Source of the DNA: Nostoc desertorum CM1-VF14
Lineage (GTDB): Bacteria; Cyanobacteriota; Cyanobacteriia; Cyanobacteriales; Nostocaceae
Direction of reading: 5' to 3'
Length of the DNA stretch: 64,000 nucleotides
Assembly (NCBI GenBank): GCA_019359245.1
Contig: JAHHHR010000009.1
Location: 1-64,000, forward strand
In this document: piece after piece, positions 44,669-54,602 of the stretch
How the letters are laid out: each line of letters begins with the position of its first letter
Numbering within the stretch: position 1 is the first letter of the stretch
Translations under genes and position numbers: made by a program
Notes under the pieces: generated by a model
Told to the model about the DNA's origin: nothing
Databases searched by the model: none
Seen by the model: only the letters and a program-made list of their open reading frames with translations

Positions 44669-45748
44669 TTAGTCTTTAGCTAACTTCTTATTGGATGTGT
44701 AGTAAACCTTACTACCAGTATCAGGGACAAAATGGCAGTTGATACATGAATTCCATACTGACTTCCAAATCGGTTCTTCCGATTTATGGAAATACTCACC
44801 CATCACTGGTTTTATTGCCTCAGTTGCTTTCAGCAAATTGTAGTGAGGGATGTTAAGGAATATATGGTGAGCAACATGAGTACCGATATCGTGATGGATA
44901 TGATTGATCAAACCATAATTACGGTCAATGCTGGAAATTGCGCCTTTGAGGAAAGTCCAATCTTCTCCACGATACCAGGGAAGCTCTGGCTCAGTGTGGT
45001 GCAAGAATGTCACCAAATCTAGCCAAACTATGAACACCAGGTAGGGCACAGCGTAATATTTCAGCAACCACATCCAACCCCATTGGTAGGTGAGGAAACC
45101 TAGCAAGCCTACCATGCCAATCAAAAGTACTGTACTAGTGATGACATCCCATTTTTCTGATGGTTTGAAAAGCGAACTACTGGGTAAAAAGTGGGAGCCT
45201 TCCTTATTAGGAGAACGCTTAAACAGATATACAGGATAAGCCAAGAGAAAAACATAATATCTGCCTATCTTTTGGGCTAAAGGCATATCTTTATATTGGG
45301 ATTCTGTCACAGGATACCAGCTTTCATCGTTATCAACATTGCCAGTATTTTTGTGGTGAGTTCTGTGACTAATCCGCCAACCATGATAAGGAACAAGTAT
45401 TGGTGTGTGAGAAAGATGTCCAATCAAATCGTTGAGCCATTTCTGTTTAGAAAAAGATTGGTGTCCGCAGTCATGCCCGACCACAAACAAAGCCCAAAAC
45501 ATCGTTCCTTGCATTAGCCAGAAAATCGGAAAGAAAAGCCAAGAATCCAGGTAAGAAGCAACTGCATAAAGCAGACCGATAATCAGGATATCACGAAAAA
45601 AGTAAAAAAGTGATTTTGTCACATTCGGCTGAAAACATTCAGCAGGAATTGCAGCTTTTAAATCCTGAAGAGTGAAAGGTAATTTAGTTGTATCCTCAGA
45701 CGTTTCAAAGCCAGGAGGATTATTGGAAGTAATGATATTTGATGGCAC
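44669..45748 (-). CDS. desB: Omega-3 acyl-lipid desaturase
   Basis: This 359-aa membrane di-iron desaturase has the three His boxes HDCGH (about 90), HRTHH (about 126) and HVAHH (about 290), with FALFVVGHDCGHQSFSK-type context (cited in part: VVGHDCGHQSF). Position next to desA and desC, and sequence character, indicate DesB, which adds the omega-3 double bond to membrane lipids, a cold-response step using ferredoxin. Good length for the family. Confidence 0.9.
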   Translation of the reverse strand: MPSNIITSNNPPGFETSEDTTKLPFTLQDLKAAIPAECFQPNVTKSLFYFFRDILIIGLLYAVASYLDSWLFFPIFWLMQGTMFWALFVVGHDCGHQSFSKQKWLNDLIGHLSHTPILVPYHGWRISHRTHHKNTGNVDNDESWYPVTESQYKDMPLAQKIGRYYVFLLAYPVYLFKRSPNKEGSHFLPSSSLFKPSEKWDVITSTVLLIGMVGLLGFLTYQWGWMWLLKYYAVPYLVFIVWLDLVTFLHHTEPELPWYRGEDWTFLKGAISSIDRNYGLINHIHHDIGTHVAHHIFLNIPHYNLLKATEAIKPVMGEYFHKSEEPIWKSVWNSCINCHFVPDTGSKVYYTSNKKLAKD

Positions 45749-45966
45749 TGGATTCTTTTGTTGGATATAAAGCGGAACTTGATTTGAGACAAGATAATCT
45801 CACCTCTAGGATGCCCACGATACTAGCGATCGCTAACACACAAGGGGATAATTTCTGGCAATTAGTTTAAAAATTTTAGTTAGTAAAAAATTGCCAGATT
45901 CTATTTAAACACAGCATGATAAACGCTCTCGTTAGTTCAAGAGCGTGAGTGCGATCGCAGCGCTAT

Positions 45967-47019
45967 TTATCTCTCTGTGTAATGTTCGTTGAAAGTCTTA
46001 TAACCAACATCAGTTGTGTATAGTTGACATTGGTCTGTAATCTGCTTCATTAAAGGCCAAGAAAACTGACACTCATCATGGAGATAAGGCTTCCAATTTT
46101 CTTTGATGCTGCTGTAAGCTAGCCGCAAATTATAAGAAGGAATCGCAGTGGAAATATGATGAGGGACATGAACATTGATATCATGACACAGGATTTCTAC
46201 CCAGCGCGGATAATCGCAATGAATAGTGCCAGCTAGCTGTGCTAAAGCTTCGTTCCACTTATTCGCTGTCGCAAAAGGAACATCTGCGGCAGTGTGGTGA
46301 ACAATAGTAAAAGTACTCATCCAAAAATGGTAAATCATCCAGGGCACTAGCCAAAACTTGACAAATCCCCAGATGCCAGTTGTAGCGATGAGAAGTGGGA
46401 AAGCGATCGCTGCAAACACAACTACTACAGCCACAGAAAGCTTGATACTCGATTGGTCTTTAGTTTTGAAGTTCCGCCAATCAAAATGCACCACAGCCCA
46501 ATGTCCAATGGAACCTACCCACCAAAGGCGTTTACGCATAAACAGCTTAAAAGCAGACTGCCGGGTTGTATCCCAATTTTCAAACACTTCCGGTCTGATT
46601 GGATGCCAAGCGTTGTCCTCATCCAGCTTGTTGGTATGAGTATGGTGATAATTATGCTTAATGCGCCAACTGTGAAACGGGTAAATCAACGGCATCATGA
46701 AGAAATGCCCTACCAAATCATTTACCCAACGACGTTTGGCAAAAGACCTGTGACCACAATCATGGCCAATTACAAAAAAACCTGTTAAAGCGGTGCCCGT
46801 AAAAATCCAAGCTAGGGGCAAGAGAAACCAAGGAGTGATAATCAGGCTGTAATAGCCCAAGCCAACCGCCAAGACACTGAGCAGTACTTGTGTCCAAGCT
46901 TTGCGACTGTTCTGCTGAAAACATTCCCGTGGCAGGGTTTTGACAATATCTTTGAGCCGAAAGTCGGAATTACTAGGCTCGTCACTTAGTTTCTGGCTAT
47001 TAATAATTGATGTAGTCAT
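45967..47019 (-). CDS. desA: Delta-12 acyl-lipid desaturase
   Basis: The 350-aa protein starts at the ATG at 47019 (MTTSIINSQ), with AGGTG close upstream; the open frame continues 11 codons further. His boxes HDCGH, HNYHH and HVPHH are in order. It belongs to the DesA type that makes the delta-12 double bond, providing substrate for DesB. It lies between desB and desC on the same strand with gaps of about 220-250 bp that carry short repeats, so each gene may have its own promoter. Confidence 0.92.
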   Translation of the reverse strand: MTTSIINSQKLSDEPSNSDFRLKDIVKTLPRECFQQNSRKAWTQVLLSVLAVGLGYYSLIITPWFLLPLAWIFTGTALTGFFVIGHDCGHRSFAKRRWVNDLVGHFFMMPLIYPFHSWRIKHNYHHTHTNKLDEDNAWHPIRPEVFENWDTTRQSAFKLFMRKRLWWVGSIGHWAVVHFDWRNFKTKDQSSIKLSVAVVVVFAAIAFPLLIATTGIWGFVKFWLVPWMIYHFWMSTFTIVHHTAADVPFATANKWNEALAQLAGTIHCDYPRWVEILCHDINVHVPHHISTAIPSYNLRLAYSSIKENWKPYLHDECQFSWPLMKQITDQCQLYTTDVGYKTFNEHYTER

Positions 47020-47155
47020 GGACACCTGAGAAACAACAAACTCCTCCACCAAGTCACCAAAAAAGTGACTTGCCGCAAAAATTCTTAATATTAGCGCTTC
47101 GGATTATAGCAATCTAACCGACACAAGCGCACCAGTAAATAGCTTTTTGAAAAGT

Positions 47156-47280
47156 TAGGAGTTATTTTTTGAAAAGTGAGGAGTTAGAAGTGATGAGTTA
47201 TGAGTTAAAAACGTTATGCATCATAACTCCAAACTTCAACTTCAATTCCTAACTCCTAACTCCTAACTCCTAACTAACTT
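47156..47280. repeat. AGTTAGGAG / CTCCTAACT tandem and inverted repeat
   Basis: Several GAAAAGT(T)AGGAGTTA units face tandem CTCCTAA heptamers (ACTCCTAACTCCTAACTCCT), making a large potential hairpin between desC and desA. The last heptamers reach the desC stop. Confidence 0.75.
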
Positions 47281-48091
47281 TTGTTGGGGCCAACTTCACG
47301 TTAGTAGCCAGACCAACTGCTTGCAGCAATTGGACAGTCATCCAAGTTAAATCGATTTCCCACCATTCCAGCCCATGACGAGCTGAATATTGAAAAGCAT
47401 GATGGTTATTATGCCAGCCTTCACCGAAAACTAATACGGCTACCCACCAGCAATTAGTCGATTTATCCCCAGAATCATAGCTCCGATAGCCAAATTTATG
47501 AGTAGCGCTGTTTACCAACCAGGTGCAGTGGTAAACCCAGACAATGCGAACAAAGATTCCCCAAATAACGAAAGGCCAGCCACCTAGAAGTAAAAGCAAT
47601 ACGCCTAGAGCAACCTGGATCAAAATGAAATATTTTTCTAAAAACTGATAAACTGGGTCTTCGGCAATGTCTTTGGTGAAACGAGGAACGTCAGCGTGAG
47701 CGGGACAATAATGAATCAGCCAATCCATGTGGCTCCACCAGAAGCCTTTATTAGAGTCATGGGGATCAGCGTCAGTATCAGAGTTTAGATGATGAATGCG
47801 ATGTGTCCCGATCCACTCAATTGGGCCTCCTTGACACGAAAGTGTCCCAAAGAAAACTAGAAGATACTCTAGCCACTTGGGAGTTTGAAAACTGCGGTGG
47901 GTGACAAGGCGATGAAATCCTAGAGTAACGCCTAAGCCGCCAGTCACCCAATACAGCAAGAAACCCACACCAACTGCCGTCCAGCTAAAGTTACCAGGAA
48001 CAAAGGCAAATAAAGCGCCGATGTGCAGTGCAATGAAGAACAGGGTATTAACCCAGTTAATTTGAGGTTTAGTTGAGGTAGCAATTGTCAT
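47270..48091 (-). CDS. desC: Delta-9 acyl-lipid desaturase
   Basis: The 273-aa protein begins at ATG 48091 (MTIATSTKPQINWVN). The open frame runs 53 codons further up but that stretch overlaps the divergent gene and is not typical, so it is left out. His boxes are HRLVTH, HRIHH and HNNHH, the DesC pattern. It introduces the first (delta-9) double bond. Heading the des cluster, it supplies DesA and DesB. Confidence 0.94.
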   Translation of the reverse strand: MTIATSTKPQINWVNTLFFIALHIGALFAFVPGNFSWTAVGVGFLLYWVTGGLGVTLGFHRLVTHRSFQTPKWLEYLLVFFGTLSCQGGPIEWIGTHRIHHLNSDTDADPHDSNKGFWWSHMDWLIHYCPAHADVPRFTKDIAEDPVYQFLEKYFILIQVALGVLLLLLGGWPFVIWGIFVRIVWVYHCTWLVNSATHKFGYRSYDSGDKSTNCWWVAVLVFGEGWHNNHHAFQYSARHGLEWWEIDLTWMTVQLLQAVGLATNVKLAPTKVS

Positions 48092-48182
48092 GCAGTAACC
48101 TGAATTTGAATTTTCCAGCCTAGTCTGCGCGATCTTAAAATCCGCATATTTATAATTTAATTTTTTTTTGAACGAGGAACTG

Positions 48183-49418
48183 ATGAACAGCTTAGAACAG
48201 CTGCGGCAAGCAGAACAGGCACTATTAGAAATTTTTTCTGGAATTGACACTCAGGTCAAGCATAATCTAAAACGAGTGCTGGATGCTTTTCGTAATCACC
48301 GTGTGGGCGCACACCATTTTGCTGGTGTAAGTGGCTATGGTCACGATGATTTAGGACGAGAAACTTTAGATAAAGTTTTTGCCGAAGTGATGGGTTCTGA
48401 AGCTGCGGCCGTGCGGGTGCAGTTCGTTTCAGGAACTCATGCGATCGCTTGTGCTTTGTTTGGTGTTCTCCGTCCTGGAGATGAAATGTTAGCAGTGGTC
48501 GGTTCTCCCTACGATACGCTTGAAGAAGTCATTGGTTTACGGGGTCAAGGTCAAGGCTCTCTTATCGAGTTTGGCATAAATTACCGACAATTGGAGCTAA
48601 CCTCAGAAGGAACTATAGATTGGCAAGCTTTAAGTACTAGTGTGGATGAAAACACTCGTTTAGTGTTAATTCAGCGTTCTTGTGGCTATTCTTGGCGGCC
48701 TAGTTTATCAATTGCTGATATTGAAAAAATTGTCCATTTGGTAAAACAGCAAAACCCGAACACCGTTTGCTTTGTGGATAACTGCTACGGCGAATTTATC
48801 GAAACAAAGGAACCTACAGGCGTAGGTGCTGATTTAATGGCGGGGTCATTGATTAAAAATCCTGGTGGTACGATTGTCAGCGCTGGCGGTTATGTTGCTG
48901 GTCGCGCCGACTTAGTAGAAGCCGCTGCCTGTCGTCTCACCGCTCCCGGTATCGGAAGTTATGGCGGCGCTACTTTTGACCAAAATCGCCTGCTGTTCCA
49001 AGGCTTATTTCTGGCTCCGCAAATGGTAGGAGAGGCGATGAAAGGGACATACTTAACTGGTTATGTATTTGACAAACTAGGTTATCCAGTGAATCCCGCA
49101 CCTCTAGCTCCCCGTGGGGATGTAATTCAGGCAATCAAACTCGGTTCTGCCGAAAAGCTAATTGCTTTCTGTAAAGCTATACAACAGCATTCTCCCATCG
49201 GTTCCTATCTTGATCCTGTTCCAGATGAAATGCCGGGGTATGAGAGCAAAGTAGTCATGGCTGGGGGGACATTTATTGAAGGCAGTACCTTGGAATTATC
49301 GGCAGATGGGCCTTTGCGTGAACCGTATGTGGTTTATTGCCAGGGGGGGACTCATTGGACTCATGTGGCGATCGCACTAGAAGCTGCGATCGATGCAATA
49401 GGAAGTGCTGGTGATTGA
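48183..49418 (+). CDS. Methionine-gamma-lyase family (PLP, aluminium-resistance-like) protein
   Basis: The 411-aa PLP-dependent enzyme carries FAGVSGYGHDDLGRETLD, VRVQFVSGTHAIACALFG, and MAGSLIKNPGGTI with the PLP-binding Lys; it belongs to the family annotated as methionine gamma-lyase family or aluminium resistance protein. The real reaction is not known. ATG at 48183 is preceded by GAGGAA (48174-48179). It is divergent from desC, sharing the 90-bp promoter gap. Confidence 0.88.
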   Translation: MNSLEQLRQAEQALLEIFSGIDTQVKHNLKRVLDAFRNHRVGAHHFAGVSGYGHDDLGRETLDKVFAEVMGSEAAAVRVQFVSGTHAIACALFGVLRPGDEMLAVVGSPYDTLEEVIGLRGQGQGSLIEFGINYRQLELTSEGTIDWQALSTSVDENTRLVLIQRSCGYSWRPSLSIADIEKIVHLVKQQNPNTVCFVDNCYGEFIETKEPTGVGADLMAGSLIKNPGGTIVSAGGYVAGRADLVEAAACRLTAPGIGSYGGATFDQNRLLFQGLFLAPQMVGEAMKGTYLTGYVFDKLGYPVNPAPLAPRGDVIQAIKLGSAEKLIAFCKAIQQHSPIGSYLDPVPDEMPGYESKVVMAGGTFIEGSTLELSADGPLREPYVVYCQGGTHWTHVAIALEAAIDAIGSAGD

Positions 49419-49479
49419 TTACAGCATATATTCCGCAGGGCATCAGGTTTATTAAGAAATTAGTAAAAGGTGATGCCTA

Positions 49480-49720
49480 CGCATTTGTTATTTCGGCGAA
49501 CCCATTTGTTACTTCGGCGAACCCATTTGCTATTTCGGCGAACCCATTTGCTATTTCGGCGAACCCATTTGTTACTTCGGCGAACCCATTTGTTACTTCG
49601 GCGAACCCATTTGTTACTTTGGCGAACCCATTTGTTACTTTGGCGAACCCATTTGTTACTTTGGCGAACCCATTTGCTATTTTGGCGAACCCATTTGCTA
49701 TTTTGGCGATCGCATTGTTC
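49480..49720. repeat. 21-bp tandem repeat array, about ten copies
   Basis: The unit CGGCGAACCCATTTGTTACT(T) repeats every 21 bp from 49494 to 49704, with C to T and A/G variants in blocks. The array ends in a unit where the repeat becomes GGCGATCGCATTG, an exact HIP1 site. Since 21 is a multiple of three all frames stay open: one frame gives (S/L)ANPF(V/A)(T/I) heptads. It lacks an ATG and ribosome site, so I regard it as non-coding. The flanking DNA from 49419 to 49857 holds no gene. Confidence 0.9.
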
Positions 49721-49774
49721 TTAATCTATCAAACTACCAAATAAGTGCTAACTAGCTGATGCATCTTTATCACA

Positions 49775-49813
49775 ATTCCCCCAACCCTCCTTTGCAAGGA
49801 GAATTGGGGGAAT
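49775..49813. repeat. Hairpin between the repeat array and the catalase gene
   Basis: ATTCCCCCAA (49775-49784) pairs with TTGGGGGAAT (49804-49813), with an inner CTCCTT/AAGGAG stem. This is a known type of Nostoc palindrome and may serve as terminator for the Mn catalase gene that converges on it. Confidence 0.6.
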
Positions 49814-49857
49814 CAAGTGTTATTAGGACAGATGTGAATGCAACTTTATGCCAATGA

Positions 49858-50781
49858 TTAGCCACCGGTACCTGTTATACGGTCAATCAAAGAGGGTGCG
49901 CTCGAACCATCGCCTTGTGCCTGTGGCATTTTCGAGGTACCATGCAGTCTTGGATCGGGTACAGGAGGTTGCGGTTCTGGGCCTAGTGGTTGGGGATTTT
50001 CCACATACTCAAATTCGCCTTTGCCATCCATTGAGGGGCCTTTCGCCCAACGACCTTCAGAACTTTCTGTGCCTTCTGAGTGATTCCAAAACTGATAAGC
50101 AAACTCGCGTTTCTCCAATTCCAACGGGAAGGAACTGGGAACTGGTGTGGTTTCCAATCCAGAGCTTTCTAAATCCTCAATGGTTGCTAGCCACAAGTTT
50201 TGATGCATGGTGTCACGAGCGATCATAAAGCTCAAGGTATCTTTCACCCCTGGATCGTCTGTCATCTCATACAGTCGCACTGCTTGCAAACGTCCTTGAC
50301 TTTCGGCGTGGAGATTAGACCGGAAATCTGCCAACAGGTTACCACTGGAAACAATAAAGCGACCGTTCCAAGGATAGCCAACGCTATCAGATGGTGTTGC
50401 ACCCAAACCAGACACAATGGCGTGTTGGGGGTTCATCGCCGCTGCCATAATTACATCCCGTGGGCTACTACCGCCCATCACAGCACCTACTACCGCATCT
50501 TTTGCACTTTCTTCTTGCATTTTGATCGGCGCTTTATCTAGAAGATGGGCAATCATCGTTGCCAGCATCTCAATATGACCGATTTCTTCAGTACCAACAT
50601 CTAGCAGCATATCTCGGTACTTGGCAGGGCCTCGACAGTTCCAACCCTGAAACAGATACTGCATCATCACGGTCATTTCACCAAAAGTCCCGCCGATGAG
50701 TTCTTGAATTTTCATTGCGTAAACTGCATCTGGTTTTTCTGGCGGCTTAAAATACTGAAGTTTCTTATTGTGATAAAACAT
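49858..50781 (-). CDS. Manganese catalase
   Basis: The 307-aa protein has the non-haem dimanganese catalase motifs: ELIGGTFGEMTVMMQYLFQG, DVGTEEIGHIEMLATMI and NLHAESQGRLQAVRLYEMTDD plus ARDTMHQNLW, supplying the Glu/His metal ligands. The C-terminal 60 residues are Pro/Gly-rich and variable. It removes H2O2 and is the rightmost-to-left first of a stress-type group running to 57.8 kb. Confidence 0.95.
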   Translation of the reverse strand: MFYHNKKLQYFKPPEKPDAVYAMKIQELIGGTFGEMTVMMQYLFQGWNCRGPAKYRDMLLDVGTEEIGHIEMLATMIAHLLDKAPIKMQEESAKDAVVGAVMGGSSPRDVIMAAAMNPQHAIVSGLGATPSDSVGYPWNGRFIVSSGNLLADFRSNLHAESQGRLQAVRLYEMTDDPGVKDTLSFMIARDTMHQNLWLATIEDLESSGLETTPVPSSFPLELEKREFAYQFWNHSEGTESSEGRWAKGPSMDGKGEFEYVENPQPLGPEPQPPVPDPRLHGTSKMPQAQGDGSSAPSLIDRITGTGG

Positions 50782-51180
50782 TTGAATTCCTCGTTATATA
50801 GATGTCGCTAACCCAAAATCAAACAGTTGCCAAACTTTTATGCGATTTTGTGTAGCCTCTTAATTACTAGGAAACTAATCAAACGCTTTATCTTCATCAG
50901 CCTCTAGTCTGATAAAAAAAATACTTTTAAATAAGTATTCCGACTAGGGCTTTTTTATTTATAGTTCTGTCTTGGAAAGGATTTCAGAAAACCCTGGCTT
51001 CTTTCGAGAAAGGTATAACCAAAAGACAGTAGGGGCACACAGCTAGCTGTGTGCCCCTACAAAATGCCTACATTCAAAAACACGCAAGCGAGCAGGGAGT
51101 AAGGGAGATGGAAAAGAATAGGGATTCGGCACTTCTCTACGAAAGGCTGCCCTCTTCGTTGAAAACGGCTTGTTTATAAT
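50782..51180. other. 399-bp intergenic region with two palindromes
   Basis: It contains a nested hairpin, GCCTCTAGTC/GACTAGGGC (50900-50909, 50942-50950) with inner AATACTT/AAGTATT and a following T-run (50951 on), and the perfect 32-bp palindrome at 51029-51060. No gene is seen. Confidence 0.55.
51029..51060. repeat. Perfect 32-bp palindrome
   Basis: GTAGGGGCACACAGCT is followed directly by its exact reverse complement with no loop. This belongs to the dispersed GTAGGGGCAC palindromes of Nostocales. Confidence 0.85.
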
Positions 51181-51522
51181 TTAATTTTCATCTCGCCCGT
51201 GAACTTGAGCGGGTGGACTGGTTGCCTCAACAGCAGTAAATGCTTCTAGGATTTTGTAAGTGTGGCTGGCTCCTTTTGGTACTACCCAAGAACTCCCAGG
51301 CTCTAGTAAAATTGTTTGCCCTTCAATATGCAATTCTGCACGACCATTGATTACATAACCAACAGTTTCATATTCTCGTGCTGTTGGCTCTTTAGGTTCG
51401 TTCGGTTCCTCATTCTCCCACAGGCGCATGGAAATGGTTTTGCCAGATGCAAGATATTTTTGACCAAGTTGACCTTTAGGAGAATGGCTAGAGTCTACTT
51501 TGATAACGGTTGTATCAGACAT
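51181..51522 (-). CDS. Cupin-domain protein
   Basis: The 113-aa single-domain cupin has AELHIEGQTILLEPGSSWVV and the metal-site-like PKGASHTYKI. Metal ligands of the first cupin motif are mostly absent (GYVINGRAELHIEG), so catalytic metal binding is doubtful. Small cupins of this type often go with stress genes. It is followed by the alcohol dehydrogenase gene on the same strand after a GGGCATT-type repeat. Confidence 0.85.
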   Translation of the reverse strand: MSDTTVIKVDSSHSPKGQLGQKYLASGKTISMRLWENEEPNEPKEPTAREYETVGYVINGRAELHIEGQTILLEPGSSWVVPKGASHTYKILEAFTAVEATSPPAQVHGRDEN

Positions 51523-51542
51523 ATTTTTTGCCTCTTTATATT

Positions 51543-51624
51543 AGGTATTGGGTATTGGGCATTGGGCATTGGGTATTAGGCATGGTTATTTTCCTTGTTT
51601 CCATTCCCCATTCCCTATTCCCTA
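51543..51624. repeat. GGGCATT heptamer repeat
   Basis: About five copies of TATTGGG/CATTGGG lie between the cupin gene and the first alcohol dehydrogenase gene, followed by a C-rich counterpart (CCATTCCCCATTCCC). Confidence 0.65.
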
Positions 51625-52794
51625 CTACGGTTTGAGTACCACTTTGATGCAGTTATCTTTCTTATGCTTAAAAATTTCGTAGCCGTGGGGTGCTTGTTCT
51701 AGAGGTAAGGTGTGGGTGATGATAAATGTTGGATCGATGTCACCGTTTTGGATGTGTTCTAACAGAGGTTTTAGATATTTATGGACGTGCGTTTGTCCCA
51801 TTTTGAAGGTTAATCCCTTGTTCATGGCAGCACCCATCGGGATTTTATCTAAAAAGCCACCGTACACACCCGGAATTGATACATGACCACCTTTAGCAGC
51901 AGACACTATTACTTGCCGTAATGCCGTTGGACGGTCTGTTTCTAGACGTACCGCTTGCTTTACTTGGTCGTAGAATGCCATAAAATCTGTGCCGTGTGCT
52001 TCCATTCCCACTGCATCTATGCAAGCATCGGGACCACGACCGCCAGTCATTTCTTTGAGTGCTTCGCCTACATTCACTTCTTCGTAGTTGAGAACTTCTG
52101 CTTTGCCGTATTCTTTAGCCATTTGCAGCCGTTCAGGAATGCGGTCAAAGGCGATTACCCGTTCCGCGCCGAGCATATATGCGCTTCTGATGGCGAATTG
52201 TCCAACTGGGCCACAACCCCAAACAGCGACAATATCACCGGGTTTGATGTTGCAGTTCTCGGCTGCCATGTAGCCGGTGGGGAAAACATCTGTTAAAAAT
52301 AGCACTTGCTCATCCGTTAAACCATCAGGAATTTTGAACAAGCCTACATCGGCAAATGGTACTCGTGCATACTCTGCTTGACCACCAGCATAACCGCCGA
52401 ATAAATGAGAGTAACCAAATAGACCTGCTGGCGAATGTCCCATTTGCTTTTCTACTAACCAAGCATTGGGGTTAGAGTTGTCGCACAATGACCATAAATC
52501 CCGATTGCAGAAAAAGCAACTACCGCAAGATATAGTGAAGGGAACAACGACGCGATCGCCTACCTTCACATTTTTAACAGCACTTCCAAGTTCTACGACT
52601 TCCCCCATGAATTCATGACCAAGGATATCGCCCTTTTGCATGGTGGGAATATAGCCGTCGTAAATATGCAAATCTGAACCACAAATTGCCGTGGAAGTAA
52701 TTTTAACAATGGCATCACGTGGGTTAATAATTTTTGGGTCGGGAACTGTATCTACCCTAACGTCGTTTGCTCCATGCCAGCAAACTGCTTTCAT
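51625..52794 (-). CDS. Zinc-dependent alcohol dehydrogenase (formaldehyde-dehydrogenase-like), copy 1
   Basis: The 389-aa medium-chain dehydrogenase has catalytic zinc ligands [11 protein letters not shown] and [10 protein letters not shown], structural zinc Cys cluster ([16 protein letters not shown]), and the NAD motif [12 protein letters not shown]. It resembles the glutathione-independent formaldehyde dehydrogenase-like group. It is about 70 percent like the second copy at 53.4-54.6 kb by eye. The substrate is probably an aldehyde or alcohol. It belongs to the stress-type cluster. Confidence 0.9.
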   Translation of the reverse strand: MKAVCWHGANDVRVDTVPDPKIINPRDAIVKITSTAICGSDLHIYDGYIPTMQKGDILGHEFMGEVVELGSAVKNVKVGDRVVVPFTISCGSCFFCNRDLWSLCDNSNPNAWLVEKQMGHSPAGLFGYSHLFGGYAGGQAEYARVPFADVGLFKIPDGLTDEQVLFLTDVFPTGYMAAENCNIKPGDIVAVWGCGPVGQFAIRSAYMLGAERVIAFDRIPERLQMAKEYGKAEVLNYEEVNVGEALKEMTGGRGPDACIDAVGMEAHGTDFMAFYDQVKQAVRLETDRPTALRQVIVSAAKGGHVSIPGVYGGFLDKIPMGAAMNKGLTFKMGQTHVHKYLKPLLEHIQNGDIDPTFIITHTLPLEQAPHGYEIFKHKKDNCIKVVLKP

Positions 52795-52952
52795 AATATT
52801 TAGTCCTTAATTATCATTTCTGGCTCGTTAATATCAAGATAAACACTCGATTTAGCCTGACTTTGAGACGCGATAGTTATCGCGTCTCAGTAAATTTTCA
52901 AAGGTTGTTCAGTGTAGAACTCAAAAAGTTAGACTCAAAAATTGCTACGAGT

Positions 52953-53339
52953 CTAGACTCTATCTCTAAGTTGTTTGCTAGGAGGATTTCGGTAATAACC
53001 TTCTTTAGTTTCAGTCAATGGCTGAACTGTTTCTTCCACTTTATTTTTTGTAGACTTCAGAAACTCTTTTGTAGAGCGAGGAGTCTCTTCATCCAAGTTT
53101 AGCTTCTCGCGGATATTATCAGCAGCACTTTTTAATCTATTACCAGTATTTTCTACCTGGGGATTATTTAGCTCGTCTGGGATTCCTTTGTAATAAGTAC
53201 CTTCTGGAGTTTTAACATCAGCTTGTGCTACACTAACATCGCTAAAAGCCTGACCTAACAAAAACATAAATCCTACGAGAAAAACTACAACGATTTGGGA
53301 AATACGAATATTCCGCAGCCAAGAAATTACTCGATTCAT
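52953..53339 (-). CDS. Small exported/membrane protein between the two dehydrogenases
   Basis: The 128-aa protein starts at ATG 53339 (MNRVISWL) with one N-terminal hydrophobic segment (SQIVVVFLVGFMFLLGQAFS), which may be an uncleaved anchor or a signal, and a hydrophilic helical part with RLKSAADNIREKLNLDEETP. It is similar in character to cyanobacterial DUF6658-like proteins; I cannot name a function. It lies between the two dehydrogenase genes, same strand. Confidence 0.7.
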   Translation of the reverse strand: MNRVISWLRNIRISQIVVVFLVGFMFLLGQAFSDVSVAQADVKTPEGTYYKGIPDELNNPQVENTGNRLKSAADNIREKLNLDEETPRSTKEFLKSTKNKVEETVQPLTETKEGYYRNPPSKQLRDRV

Positions 53340-53401
53340 AAAAAACCTCAATTACATTATGTTAGGTGTACAATTCAAAACCTTAAATGACTATTCACCA
53401 T

Positions 53402-54571
53402 TCAGGGTTTAAGAACAACTTTGATGCAGTTATCCTTTTTTTGTTGAAAGATGTTGTAGGCGTGGGGTGCTTGTTCTAGTGGTAATTGATGGGTGACAAC
53501 AAAAGATGGATCAAGTTTTCCATCCAAAATCATCTGCAATAACAAATGCATATATTTTTGTCCATGCATTTGTCCCATCCTAAAGGTTAGACCTTTATTA
53601 AAAGCTGCACCCAATGGTATTTTGTCTACAAAACCACCATAAACACCCATGATTGAAAGAGTCCCGCCTTTACGACAGGCGACCATCATTTCCCGCAAAA
53701 CGTGGGGACGATCGGTTTCCAATTTGAGCTTTTGTTTTGTCTGGTCGTAGAAGTCTTCAATACCAACACCATGTGCTTCTAAACCAACAGCATCGATGCA
53801 AGCATCGGGGCCACGGCCACCAGTCATCTCTTTCAACGCTTCGCCAGCATTAACTTCTTCGTAGTTAATCACTTCTGCTTTGGCAAACTTTTTCGCCATT
53901 TCCAGGCGTTCGGGAAAGCGATCAATCGCGATCACTTTTTCGGCTCCCATCATGTAGGCGCTAATCATGGCAAATTGTCCAACAGCACCGCAACCCCAAA
54001 CGGCTACAGTATCACCCGGTTGAATATCGCATAATTCTGCGCCCATATAACCTGTAGGGATGGCATCGGAGATGAATAACAACATCTCATCCGGCAAATC
54101 TGGCGGAACTTTAACGACACCCACATCAGCAAAGGGTACACGGATATATTCGGCTTGTGCCCCTGCATAGCCACCTAACATATGGGAGTAGCCATAAATG
54201 GCTGAGGTGATATTGCCGAACAATTTTTCTTGAATCCAACCTTTGGGATTGGAATTATCGCACAACGACCACATATCACGCTGGCAATAATTACAATTAC
54301 CACAGCCAATTGTGGAAGGAACAACAACGCGATCGCCTATTTTTAAATTGTTGACTCCCTTACCGACTTCCACGACTTCCCCCATGAATTCGTGACCGAT
54401 AATGTCACCCTGTTGCACTGTGGGAATATAGCCACCATATATATGTAGATCGGAGCCACAAATCGCCGTGGAAGTAATTTTAATAATTGCATCACGCGGG
54501 TTAAGAATTGTCGGATCTGGTACCGACTGTACCCGCACATCATTAGCACCGTTCCAGCAAACTGCTTTCAT
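53402..54571 (-). CDS. Zinc-dependent alcohol dehydrogenase (formaldehyde-dehydrogenase-like), copy 2
   Basis: The 389-aa paralogue of the gene at 51.6-52.8 kb has the same motifs: [21 protein letters not shown], the four-Cys structural site ([16 protein letters not shown]) and [12 protein letters not shown]. Both start MKAVCW(N/H)GANDVRV and end [11 protein letters not shown]. This is an old tandem duplication, well diverged at DNA level, with a small membrane protein gene between. Confidence 0.9.
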   Translation of the reverse strand: MKAVCWNGANDVRVQSVPDPTILNPRDAIIKITSTAICGSDLHIYGGYIPTVQQGDIIGHEFMGEVVEVGKGVNNLKIGDRVVVPSTIGCGNCNYCQRDMWSLCDNSNPKGWIQEKLFGNITSAIYGYSHMLGGYAGAQAEYIRVPFADVGVVKVPPDLPDEMLLFISDAIPTGYMGAELCDIQPGDTVAVWGCGAVGQFAMISAYMMGAEKVIAIDRFPERLEMAKKFAKAEVINYEEVNAGEALKEMTGGRGPDACIDAVGLEAHGVGIEDFYDQTKQKLKLETDRPHVLREMMVACRKGGTLSIMGVYGGFVDKIPLGAAFNKGLTFRMGQMHGQKYMHLLLQMILDGKLDPSFVVTHQLPLEQAPHAYNIFQQKKDNCIKVVLKP

Positions 54572-54602
54572 ATTTATTTATCATTGGGCATTGGGCATAT
54601 AA

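Noticed and set aside
47270..48250. Long N-terminal extension of DesC
   Set aside because: The extra 53 codons overlap the divergent gene and its ribosome site; the desaturase starts normally at 48091.
49415..49744. 109-codon frame with ANPF heptads
   Set aside because: It lies on a 21-bp tandem repeat in which all frames stay open, begins with a TTG overlapping the previous stop, and has no ribosome site.
53402..54571. Dehydrogenase copy 2 as a recent duplicate
   Set aside because: Protein motifs are shared, but the DNA has diverged widely and a third gene lies between, so the duplication is old.
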